From the NCBI GenBank assembly GCA_001872985.1, contig MNYA01000510.1, positions 1 to 6,670 of the forward strand: a stretch of DNA of 6,670 nucleotides, in the 5' to 3' direction. This DNA comes from a bacterium CG2_30_54_10. Lineage in GTDB: Bacteria > Muiribacteriota > Ozemobacteria > Ozemobacterales > Ozemobacteraceae. Position 1 is the stretch's first letter. Each line of letters begins with the position of its first letter. Below, one piece after another: positions 1-5,297 of the stretch. The translations under genes and the position numbers were made by a program. The notes below the pieces were generated by a model. The model ran no database searches. It had not been told where the DNA came from and worked only from the letters and a program-made list of their open reading frames with translations.

Positions 1-139
1 AAAAAAGGTTGAAAACCGCTTCTTTTTCCATCGTCCCGGTTTTCCAGTAACCGTAGGCCATCGTCAACTGGTAGAGGTCGGTCAACAATGCCAATGAAGG
101 CCGGTACAGTTCGGAAAGCCCATTCATTTCGACAACCAT
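1..139 (-). CDS. pncB: Nicotinate phosphoribosyltransferase, N-terminal fragment (runs off left edge)
   Basis: The reverse strand reads from an ATG at 139-137 for 46 codons with no stop to the window edge. After a short lead (MVVEMNGLSELYRPS) comes ALLTDLYQLTMAYGYW, then KTGTMEKEAVFNLF. The TDLYQLTMAYGYW block followed by EAVFNLF is the characteristic N-terminus of nicotinate phosphoribosyltransferases. This cytoplasmic enzyme makes nicotinate mononucleotide from nicotinate and PRPP, with ATP hydrolysis, in NAD salvage. The catalytic and PRPP-binding parts lie outside the window. The start at 139 is preferred because AAAGGAG (158-152 on the minus strand) lies 12 nt upstream; a second in-frame ATG at 127 lies too far from it. 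The gene is divergent from the operon to its right and has its own promoter candidate, so it is probably not co-regulated. Family assignment is confident despite the short fragment; whether it is active cannot be judged. Confidence 0.85.
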   Translation of the reverse strand, partial: MVVEMNGLSELYRPSLALLTDLYQLTMAYGYWKTGTMEKEAVFNLF

Positions 140-176
140 TATTTTCGGGAACTCCTTTCAAAAGCGCTTTAATTCG

Positions 177-185
177 ATTCTACCA
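177..185 (-). promoter_or_regulatory. Extended -10 promoter candidate for pncB
   Basis: On the minus strand, TGG followed by TAGAAT (185 to 177) forms an extended -10 element. No good -35 hexamer is seen 16-18 nt upstream, which extended -10 promoters tolerate. Transcription would begin near 170, giving a leader of about 30 nt that contains the AAAGGAG ribosome site. The same TAGAAT hexamer recurs in the two other promoters proposed in this window. Confidence 0.5.
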
Positions 186-199
186 CAACCCCCGGAGTG

Positions 200-300
200 T
201 TTCGCGGTTGTATCATCTCAATAAGTCGGGGGAAGAGTGAAGGCAGACCGGAGGGCGCAAAGCGCCCGACCGCGAAGGGGGGCGCGTGCCCCCCTTTTTT
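200..300 (+). ncRNA. Candidate structured small RNA or leader ending in a terminator
   Basis: This is a tentative call from base-pairing only. TTCGCGGT (201-208) is perfectly complementary to ACCGCGAA (269-276). Pairing can extend to 200-210 with 267-277 through two G-U pairs and one G-C. Inside lies a tight hairpin, GGGCGC (253-258) with GCGCCC (262-267) and an AAA loop. GTCGGG (225-230) can instead pair with CCCGAC (265-270), which would exclude both other stems. The terminator hairpin at 277-294 follows directly. No convincing promoter is seen upstream on the + strand, and the region matches no RNA family I recognise (not 6S, SRP, tmRNA or RNase P). In a GC-rich intergenic region some of these pairings may be chance. 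Confidence 0.3.
277..300 (+). terminator. Strong Rho-independent terminator, + strand
   Basis: GGGGGGC (277-283) pairs perfectly with GCCCCCC (288-294) across a GCGT loop, and six T residues follow (295-300). The T run is on the + strand only, so it stops rightward transcription. No + strand gene lies to its left in the window; pncB there runs the other way. It therefore ends either an unannotated short transcript or antisense transcription coming out of pncB. It also insulates the operon at 443 from upstream readthrough. Confidence 0.75.
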
Positions 301-329
301 GAGAAGTTACTCGCGGTTAATGTTTTACC

Positions 330-357
330 GGTTCACCGCTTATGGTTCACCGCTTAT
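330..357 (+). repeat. Perfect 14-bp tandem duplication next to the operon promoter
   Basis: GGTTCACCGCTTAT occurs at 330-343 and again, without any gap or mismatch, at 344-357. The last T of the second copy is the first base of the -35 hexamer (TTGAAG, 357-362) of the promoter for the ABC-F/clpS/clpA operon. It may be a doubled activator or repressor half-site, or a recent slippage duplication. The repeat itself is certain; its function is not. Confidence 0.9.
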
Positions 358-385
358 TGAAGCGCCGATGGACCTGTGTTAGAAT
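357..385 (+). promoter_or_regulatory. Sigma-70-type promoter of the ABC-F/clpS/clpA operon
   Basis: TTGAAG (357-362) is followed by a 17-nt spacer and TAGAAT (380-385). A TG one base before the -10 (377-378) makes it an extended -10 as well. Predicted transcription start is near 392, giving a leader of about 50 nt before the ATG at 443. Spacing is ideal and it is the only good promoter seen between the terminator at 277-300 and the operon. Confidence 0.7.
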
Positions 386-397
386 AGGTTCGGCGCT
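361..397. promoter_or_regulatory. Inverted repeat flanking the -10 element, possible operator
   Basis: AGCGCCGA (361-368) and TCGGCGCT (390-397) are perfect 8-bp inverted arms separated by 21 nt, with the TAGAAT -10 between them. The left arm overlaps the -35 and lies upstream of the predicted start, so this is unlikely to act as an RNA hairpin from this promoter and better fits a DNA-binding site. Centre-to-centre spacing of the arms is 29 bp, close to three helical turns, so both face roughly the same side of the DNA. No regulator can be named. Confidence 0.45.
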
Positions 398-442
398 ATT
401 TGCGTGACCTGACGGGTTCCCCGCGCACCGCGCTCAATCAGT

Positions 443-2452
443 ATGTCGCTCCAGATCCAAGATCTCGAAAAAGCCTTCAGCATCCGCACCCTTTTCAAGG
501 GTGTGAACTTTTCCGTCCCCCCCGGAGAACGCATCGCCCTCGTCGGCCGCAACGGTTCCGGGAAAACCACCCTCATGCGGATCATCCTCGGCCAGGAAAG
601 CGCCGACGCAGGCCGCATCATACGGCCGCACGATGCACGGGTCGGCTATCTTCCGCAAGAGATATTCCTGGCCCAGGATCCGACCTGGGTTCGCGAAAAG
701 AACTCCGGCACCCTCTGGGACCTCGTCACGCAGGCCTTCTCCGACCTTTTTTGCGTTCAGGATGAAATCCGTCAGGTAGAAGAAAAACTGGAAAAAGATC
801 CCGCCGATTCAGGCATTCACGAGCATCTGGAGCTGCTGCGAGACAAATTCGAGCGCCAGGGCGGCTTCACATGGCAGGCTCGCACTGTCCGCATTCTCAA
901 AGGACTCAGCTTCCCAGAAAGCCGTTTTCACGACCCGCTTAAAACATTTTCGGGCGGATGGCAGATGCGGGCGTATTTCGCCCGTCTCCTGCTCAGTGAG
1001 CCCGATTTCCTTCTGCTTGACGAACCAACCAACTACCTCGACATTGCGTCAATAGCCTTCCTTGAAGAATATTTGGCAGGCTACCCGGGGGGTATGCTGA
1101 TGGTTTCCCACGACCGGTATTTCCTCGACCGGCTTGCGACCTCGGTAGTTGCGCTTCTTCCTGACGGAACGAAAACCTATCGTGGAAACTACACGCAGTT
1201 TCTCGATGCGCTCGACACCTGGATCCAGGAAGCCGAGGCGGCAAAAGAGCGCCAGGACAAGGAGCGGCGGCGCATCACGAAGTTCATCGAGCGATTCCGA
1301 TACAAGAATACCAAGGCATCCCAGGTACAGAGCCGCATCAAGATGCTTTCCAAATGGGATGAAGCGAAAACCTTCCAAAGCGAAAGAGACCTCGATTTTT
1401 CATTTCCAGAATGTCAGCCAAGCGGCGAAACTGTCCTGACCGGAGCCCATCTCGGTCGGGCTTACGGTGAAAATCGTGTTCTGACCGAGGTCGGCTTCAC
1501 CATCTGCCGCGGAGATCGTCTCGCAATCATCGGCGAGAACGGAGCCGGAAAATCAACCCTCATGAGAATCATTGCCGGCCAGGATGGCCGATACTCCGGC
1601 CGTCTCGAGACCGGTTTCCGCGTCCACCAGGGCTATTTCGCCCAAGACGAAGAGATAAGCTTCGATGGAGATGAAACCGTCTGGAAAAGGATGTTGCGCG
1701 ACTGCCCCTTTGACATGGTTCCCCAGTTGCGAAACCTGCTCGGCGCCTTCCTTTTTTCCGGAGACGACGTCGAGCGGCCCGTCCGGGTGTTGTCTGGAGG
1801 CGAGAAAAGCCGTCTGGGTCTGGCTCGCCTGATGCTTCGGCCCTTCAACCTCCTACTTATGGATGAACCCACCAATCACCTTGACATCAGCAGCAGGGAA
1901 GCCCTTCTGCAAGCACTTGACCTTTTTCCGGGCACGCTTGTCCTTGTTTCCCACGATCGATTTTTCCTGGATTGCCTCGCAAACCGGGTTCTGGCTTTGC
2001 ATGACGGCAAGGCCGTTCTCTACGAAGGAAACTACAGTCAGTATCTTTGGGCTTGCAAACATGGTACCCTCCAAGGTAAAGCTTCCGATGAAAATGAAGG
2101 AAAACCCGAATCCGCAATCCTTCGCAGCGACGGCCAGGAAGCCTGGAAAGAACGAAAACGCCAGAATAACCAGCGCCAGCGCTGGGAGCGCGACCTTGAA
2201 CTCGTCGAAACCGAGATCACCCGCCAGGAGCAGGAAATGGGCAAGCTGGAAGGACAATTGGAAAACCCAACACCAGATATGACTCCGGCCTTGCTTACCC
2301 AGCTTTCCGCACGCCACCAGTCCGTTTCCGATGATTTAGCCAAGGCAATGGAACGCTGGGAGGCACTTACCCAATTACTGGAATCCGTCACTTCCGGCTT
2401 TTCAGGGCCTTCAGCCTCTTCAGTTCCCTCGCAGGAGGACCATATCCCATGA
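443..2452 (+). CDS. ABC-F family ATPase (YheS/YdiF-like translation factor)
   Basis: A soluble 669-residue protein with two ABC ATPase domains in one chain and no membrane segment. ABC-F proteins bind the ribosomal E site and act on P-site tRNA or stalled ribosomes. Domain 1 has Walker A GRNGSGKT (35-42), Q72, signature FSGGW (169-173), Walker B FLLLDEPT (189-196) and H223. The linker 245-325 is the P-site-tRNA-interaction motif; FRYKNTKASQVQSRIK within it resembles YheS/YdiF proteins. Domain 2 has Walker A GENGAGKS (364-371), Q401, LSGGE (450-454), Walker B LLLMDEPT (470-477) and H504. Residues about 565-648 form a charged C-terminal coiled coil. All catalytic residues are present. The ATG at 443 gives the usual family N-terminus, and an in-frame TGA lies at 410-412; no Shine-Dalgarno precedes it. 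First gene of an operon, overlapping clpS by four bases. The linker is not of the long antibiotic-resistance type, so a housekeeping role is likelier. Confidence 0.93.
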   Translation: MSLQIQDLEKAFSIRTLFKGVNFSVPPGERIALVGRNGSGKTTLMRIILGQESADAGRIIRPHDARVGYLPQEIFLAQDPTWVREKNSGTLWDLVTQAFSDLFCVQDEIRQVEEKLEKDPADSGIHEHLELLRDKFERQGGFTWQARTVRILKGLSFPESRFHDPLKTFSGGWQMRAYFARLLLSEPDFLLLDEPTNYLDIASIAFLEEYLAGYPGGMLMVSHDRYFLDRLATSVVALLPDGTKTYRGNYTQFLDALDTWIQEAEAAKERQDKERRRITKFIERFRYKNTKASQVQSRIKMLSKWDEAKTFQSERDLDFSFPECQPSGETVLTGAHLGRAYGENRVLTEVGFTICRGDRLAIIGENGAGKSTLMRIIAGQDGRYSGRLETGFRVHQGYFAQDEEISFDGDETVWKRMLRDCPFDMVPQLRNLLGAFLFSGDDVERPVRVLSGGEKSRLGLARLMLRPFNLLLMDEPTNHLDISSREALLQALDLFPGTLVLVSHDRFFLDCLANRVLALHDGKAVLYEGNYSQYLWACKHGTLQGKASDENEGKPESAILRSDGQEAWKERKRQNNQRQRWERDLELVETEITRQEQEMGKLEGQLENPTPDMTPALLTQLSARHQSVSDDLAKAMERWEALTQLLESVTSGFSGPSASSVPSQEDHIP

Positions 2453-2763
2453 GCCAACCAGATCTCCGCACCGATCGCGAGATTAAAGAAAAAACCAGGC
2501 AGCAGACCAAAGAACCGGCTTTGTACAAGGTGTTTCTGATAAATGATAATTACACTACCATGGAGTTCGTGGTTGAGGTCCTCGAAAAAATCTTCCACAA
2601 GCATTCAATGGAGGCAACCCAGATCATGCTGCACGTTCACCGTAACGGGAAAGGCCTTGCGGGAGTTTTCACCCGGGACATCGCTGAAACCAAGATCCAG
2701 ACAGTCCATTCCCTGGCGGCCGAGCACGGCTACCCTCTCAAGTGTTCGATGGAGAAGGAATGA
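2449..2763 (+). CDS. clpS: ClpS, N-degron adaptor for ClpA
   Basis: This 104-residue protein (E. coli ClpS has 106) recognises substrates with destabilising N-terminal residues and hands them to the ClpA N-domain for degradation by ClpAP in the cytoplasm. A flexible charged tail (about 1-24) precedes the folded core. The binding pocket is intact: N32 and D33, M38 and H64 correspond to N34, D35, M40 and H66 of the E. coli protein. The ClpA-contact segment AETK (79-82) is also kept. Two nearby positions differ from E. coli: N34 replaces D36 and T37 replaces P39, probably with little effect. The start ATG overlaps the ABC-F stop (ATGA, 2449-2452), with AGGAGG at 2433-2438, 10 nt upstream, inside the ABC-F gene; this suggests translational coupling. 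clpA follows after 6 bases. Identification is secure. Confidence 0.97.
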   Translation: MSQPDLRTDREIKEKTRQQTKEPALYKVFLINDNYTTMEFVVEVLEKIFHKHSMEATQIMLHVHRNGKGLAGVFTRDIAETKIQTVHSLAAEHGYPLKCSMEKE

Positions 2764-2769
2764 TCGAGA

Positions 2770-5046
2770 ATGATCAAAAAAGATTTAGAGATTATTTTCC
2801 AGGGCGTTATCCGGGAGGCGCAGCAGCGCCACCATGAGTACCTGACCGTGGAGCACCTTCTATACGCGGTTCTTCACGACAAGGATGGCAGAGACATTCT
2901 CATCAACTGCGGAGGCAACCTGTCGCGACTCAAAGCAAACATCGAGAAATTCTTCGTGGAACACGTTCCAAAACTCGGGACCGATTCCGAGCTCGATCCC
3001 CAGCCGACGGTAGGCTTCGAAAGAGTCATTCAGCGTGCATTGCTGCAGGTTCAGGCATCAGAGAAAGACACGGCCGACGCCGGCGACATTCTCGCCGCGA
3101 TTTTCCTCGAACCTGACTCACATGCCGCCGCCTTGCTTCTGAAAGAAGAGATCACACGCCTTGACGTGTTGAACTACGTCGCCCACGGTGTGACCAAATA
3201 TTCGAACGATTCCCCTGAACCCCACGAAACCGGAGCAACACCCGCCGGTGACCAGGGATTAAGCGATGAAGATCCTGAGACGAAAGTCCGCAACCCCCTG
3301 CAGCAGTTTGCGACTTGCCTTAACGAGAAGGCTGCCAGGGGTGAGATCGACCCCCTGATCGGCCGCCGACGCGAGGTCGGCCGTTCGATCGTAATTCTCA
3401 GTCGCCGTCGGAAGAACAACATCATTTTTGTCGGCGAGCCCGGCGTCGGAAAGACTGCGATCGTGGAAGGCATCGCGCTTAGGATACATACCGGCGAGGT
3501 TCCTGAATCCCTCAAGACCGGCAAGATCTACGGCCTCGACGTGGGATCCATGCTGGCCGGAACGAAATACCGCGGCGATTTCGAAGCCCGCCTCAAGGCC
3601 ACCATAAAAGCACTCGAAGGAATTCCCGGAGTGATTCTCTTCATCGACGAGATTCACAATATCGTCGGCGCGGGCGCTGTCAGCGGGGGCTCCCTTGATG
3701 CCGCCAACCTCCTCAAACCCCTGCTGAATGCCGGAAAGGTTCGCTGCATCGGCACCAGCACCTACGAAGAATACAAAAACCATTTCGAACGTGACCGCGC
3801 GTTCGCCCGCCGTTTTCAGAAAATCGACCTGCACGAACCCAGCCTGCCGGAGACCTACCGGATTCTTCGCGGCTTGCAAAAAGCCTATGAAGATTTCCAT
3901 GGCGTGAAGTTTACTCGCGGTGCGATCAAGGCCGCCGCCGACCTCGCATCGAAATACGTGACCGAGAAGTTTCTTCCAGACAAGGCTATCGACCTCATGG
4001 ATGAAGCTGCCGCGATGGTCAAGCTTTCCGAAAAGTGCAAATCCAAGATCGTTCGGGTGCGGCATCTCGAAAAGGCCGTCTCCCGAATCGCTCGTATTCC
4101 AACCCGCCGCGTATCTGCCTCCGATACCGACCGCTTGCGCACGATCGAGGAAGACCTGAAAAAAGTTATCTTCGGTCAGAATGAAGCCATCACCGCCATT
4201 TGCGCGTCGATCAAGCGCAATCACGCCGGCCTGGGCGGACAGCAGAAACCGATCGGCTCATTCCTCTTCACCGGACCGACCGGTGTCGGAAAGACCGAAG
4301 TCTCCCGTCAGTTGGCTCAGGTTCTTGGAATCGGCTTTATCCGCTTCGATATGAGCGAATACATGGAAAAACACGCGGTAGCCAGGTTCATCGGCGCGCC
4401 TCCGGGCTATATCGGATTCGACCAGGGCGGACAGCTTACCGATTCAATCCGAAAGCAACCGTTCTGCGTTCTCCTGCTCGACGAAATCGAGAAGGCTCAT
4501 CCCGATATCTACGGTATTCTTCTTCAGGTTATGGACTACGCGACCCTCACCGACAACACCGGTAAAAAAGCCGATTTCCGCAACGTCGTTCTCGTCATGA
4601 CCTCGAACGCCGGAGCCCGCGAGATGGACCGCGCCTCCATCGGCTTTGCCGGCGATGATGCCAAGGATGTCCTCTGGAAAGGAAAAGATGCTGTTCTGAA
4701 AGCCTTCAGCCCTGAGTTCCGAAATCGTCTCGATGCGATTATCTCCTTCAACCCGCTCAATCCGCAAATCATGCTTCAGGTCGTCGAGAAGTATCTCGTC
4801 GAGATCAACCAGCAGATGGCTTCCCGGAAAATCGAGATAAGACTGTCCCCGGAAATTCGCGAATGGCTTTCCGAAAAGGGGTTCGATCCCAGGCTTGGAG
4901 CACGGCCGCTGGCCAGGCTCATGCAAAAGGAGATCAAGGACCCCCTGACCGAAGAGGTTCTTTTCGGGAAGCTCAAAGACGGCGGCAAAGTTCTCGTCGA
5001 CCTGGTCGAAGGCCGGCCGTCATTCACCTTCAACCAAGACTGGTAG
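2770..5046 (+). CDS. clpA: ClpA, AAA+ unfoldase of the ClpAP protease
   Basis: ATP-driven unfoldase that threads proteins into ClpP. At 758 residues it is the same length as E. coli ClpA. Residues 1-143 are the double ClpN domain that docks ClpS, followed by an acidic linker (about 144-172). The first AAA+ module has Walker A GEPGVGKT (222-229), pore loop TKYRG (265-269), Walker B ILFIDE (289-294) and arginines in RAFARRF (343-349). The second has Walker A GPTGVGKT (502-509), pore loop GYIG (546-549), Walker B VLLLDE (567-572), TSNAG (611-615) and the GAR sensor-2 motif (710-712). IGF at 624-626 is the ClpP-docking loop, so a ClpP partner should exist elsewhere. This loop, and the absence of the long ClpB middle coiled coil, separate it from ClpB. 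GAAGGA (2754-2759) inside the clpS end supports the ATG at 2770. It lacks the long C-terminal tail of E. coli ClpA and ends NQDW. All catalytic motifs are intact. Confidence 0.97.
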   Translation: MIKKDLEIIFQGVIREAQQRHHEYLTVEHLLYAVLHDKDGRDILINCGGNLSRLKANIEKFFVEHVPKLGTDSELDPQPTVGFERVIQRALLQVQASEKDTADAGDILAAIFLEPDSHAAALLLKEEITRLDVLNYVAHGVTKYSNDSPEPHETGATPAGDQGLSDEDPETKVRNPLQQFATCLNEKAARGEIDPLIGRRREVGRSIVILSRRRKNNIIFVGEPGVGKTAIVEGIALRIHTGEVPESLKTGKIYGLDVGSMLAGTKYRGDFEARLKATIKALEGIPGVILFIDEIHNIVGAGAVSGGSLDAANLLKPLLNAGKVRCIGTSTYEEYKNHFERDRAFARRFQKIDLHEPSLPETYRILRGLQKAYEDFHGVKFTRGAIKAAADLASKYVTEKFLPDKAIDLMDEAAAMVKLSEKCKSKIVRVRHLEKAVSRIARIPTRRVSASDTDRLRTIEEDLKKVIFGQNEAITAICASIKRNHAGLGGQQKPIGSFLFTGPTGVGKTEVSRQLAQVLGIGFIRFDMSEYMEKHAVARFIGAPPGYIGFDQGGQLTDSIRKQPFCVLLLDEIEKAHPDIYGILLQVMDYATLTDNTGKKADFRNVVLVMTSNAGAREMDRASIGFAGDDAKDVLWKGKDAVLKAFSPEFRNRLDAIISFNPLNPQIMLQVVEKYLVEINQQMASRKIEIRLSPEIREWLSEKGFDPRLGARPLARLMQKEIKDPLTEEVLFGKLKDGGKVLVDLVEGRPSFTFNQDW

Positions 5047-5072
5047 CGATCGCCCGAACACGGTACCATTCA

Positions 5073-5101
5073 TTGACACTTCAGAACGCCAAGCCTAGAA
5101 T
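5073..5101 (+). promoter_or_regulatory. Near-consensus sigma-70-type promoter for the gene at 5298
   Basis: A perfect TTGACA (5073-5078), 17-nt spacer and TAGAAT (5096-5101). This is the best promoter match in the window. Transcription would begin near 5108, about 190 nt before the next start codon. It lies 27 bases after the clpA stop, so the following gene can be expressed independently of the clp operon. Confidence 0.7.
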
Positions 5102-5110
5102 GGGAGTGTC
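5075..5110. promoter_or_regulatory. Inverted repeat overlapping the promoter, possible operator
   Basis: GACACT (5075-5080) and AGTGTC (5105-5110) are perfect 6-bp inverted arms, 24 nt apart, enclosing the -10. The left arm overlaps the -35 and the right arm the predicted start site. Centre-to-centre spacing is 30 bp, nearly the same geometry as the repeat at 361-397, although the arm sequences differ. Arms this short can arise by chance. Confidence 0.3.
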
Positions 5111-5297
5111 TACTCAATAATTCGGGGAAGCTCAATGATTCCTGGCGCAAGAGATTTTTCCCTTCGGTCGAAATGACAGCATCGTTTGTACTTCCGAACG
5201 AATGTAAAGTAGTCTCGCTTTATGTTGAGAATCAGCTAATGCCCCTTCTTTTCGAACAGATACCAATCGGAGTAGTCAACCTACAAGGGAGGACAAG
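5108..5297 (+). other. Long untranslated leader before the pilin-like gene
   Basis: About 190 nt lie between the predicted transcription start and the ATG at 5298. A small hairpin is possible: TCGTTTG (5182-5188) with CGAACGA (5195-5201), one G-U pair, 6-nt loop. Bases 5151-5178 (GAGATTTTTC, then CCTTCGGTCGAAATGACA) resemble a short imperfect palindrome that recurs between genes in many bacterial genomes. The leader ends with AAGGGAGG (5285-5292), 5 nt before the ATG. I recognise no riboswitch. No clear terminator for clpA is seen between 5047 and 5297. Confidence 0.35.

Noticed and set aside
197..382. 61-residue + strand open frame starting at GTG in the intergenic region
   Set aside because: No ribosome site, and it reads straight through the terminator, the tandem repeat and the promoter, so it is unlikely to be a gene.
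443..2452. ABC-F gene as an antibiotic-resistance determinant with a regulatory upstream ORF
   Set aside because: The inter-domain linker is of ordinary length and sequence, and the leader has no regulatory peptide (only GTG-ACC-TGA at 404-412) or attenuator.
2038..2604. 188-residue minus-strand open frame across the ABC-F/clpS junction
   Set aside because: Antisense shadow of two well-supported genes; composition rich in W, R and S without domain features.
3259..4224. 321-residue open frame on the minus strand inside clpA
   Set aside because: Lies wholly antisense to highly conserved ClpA coding sequence and shows no recognisable motif; long antisense frames are expected from the codon bias of such genes.
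5046..5053. GCGATCGC palindrome at the clpA stop, identical to the cyanobacterial HIP1 core
   Set aside because: A single copy in a GC-rich sequence is no evidence for a cyanobacterium.
5047..5160. Terminator for the clp operon
   Set aside because: The only T run (5155-5159) is not preceded by a stable GC-rich hairpin; at best a 4-bp stem is possible.
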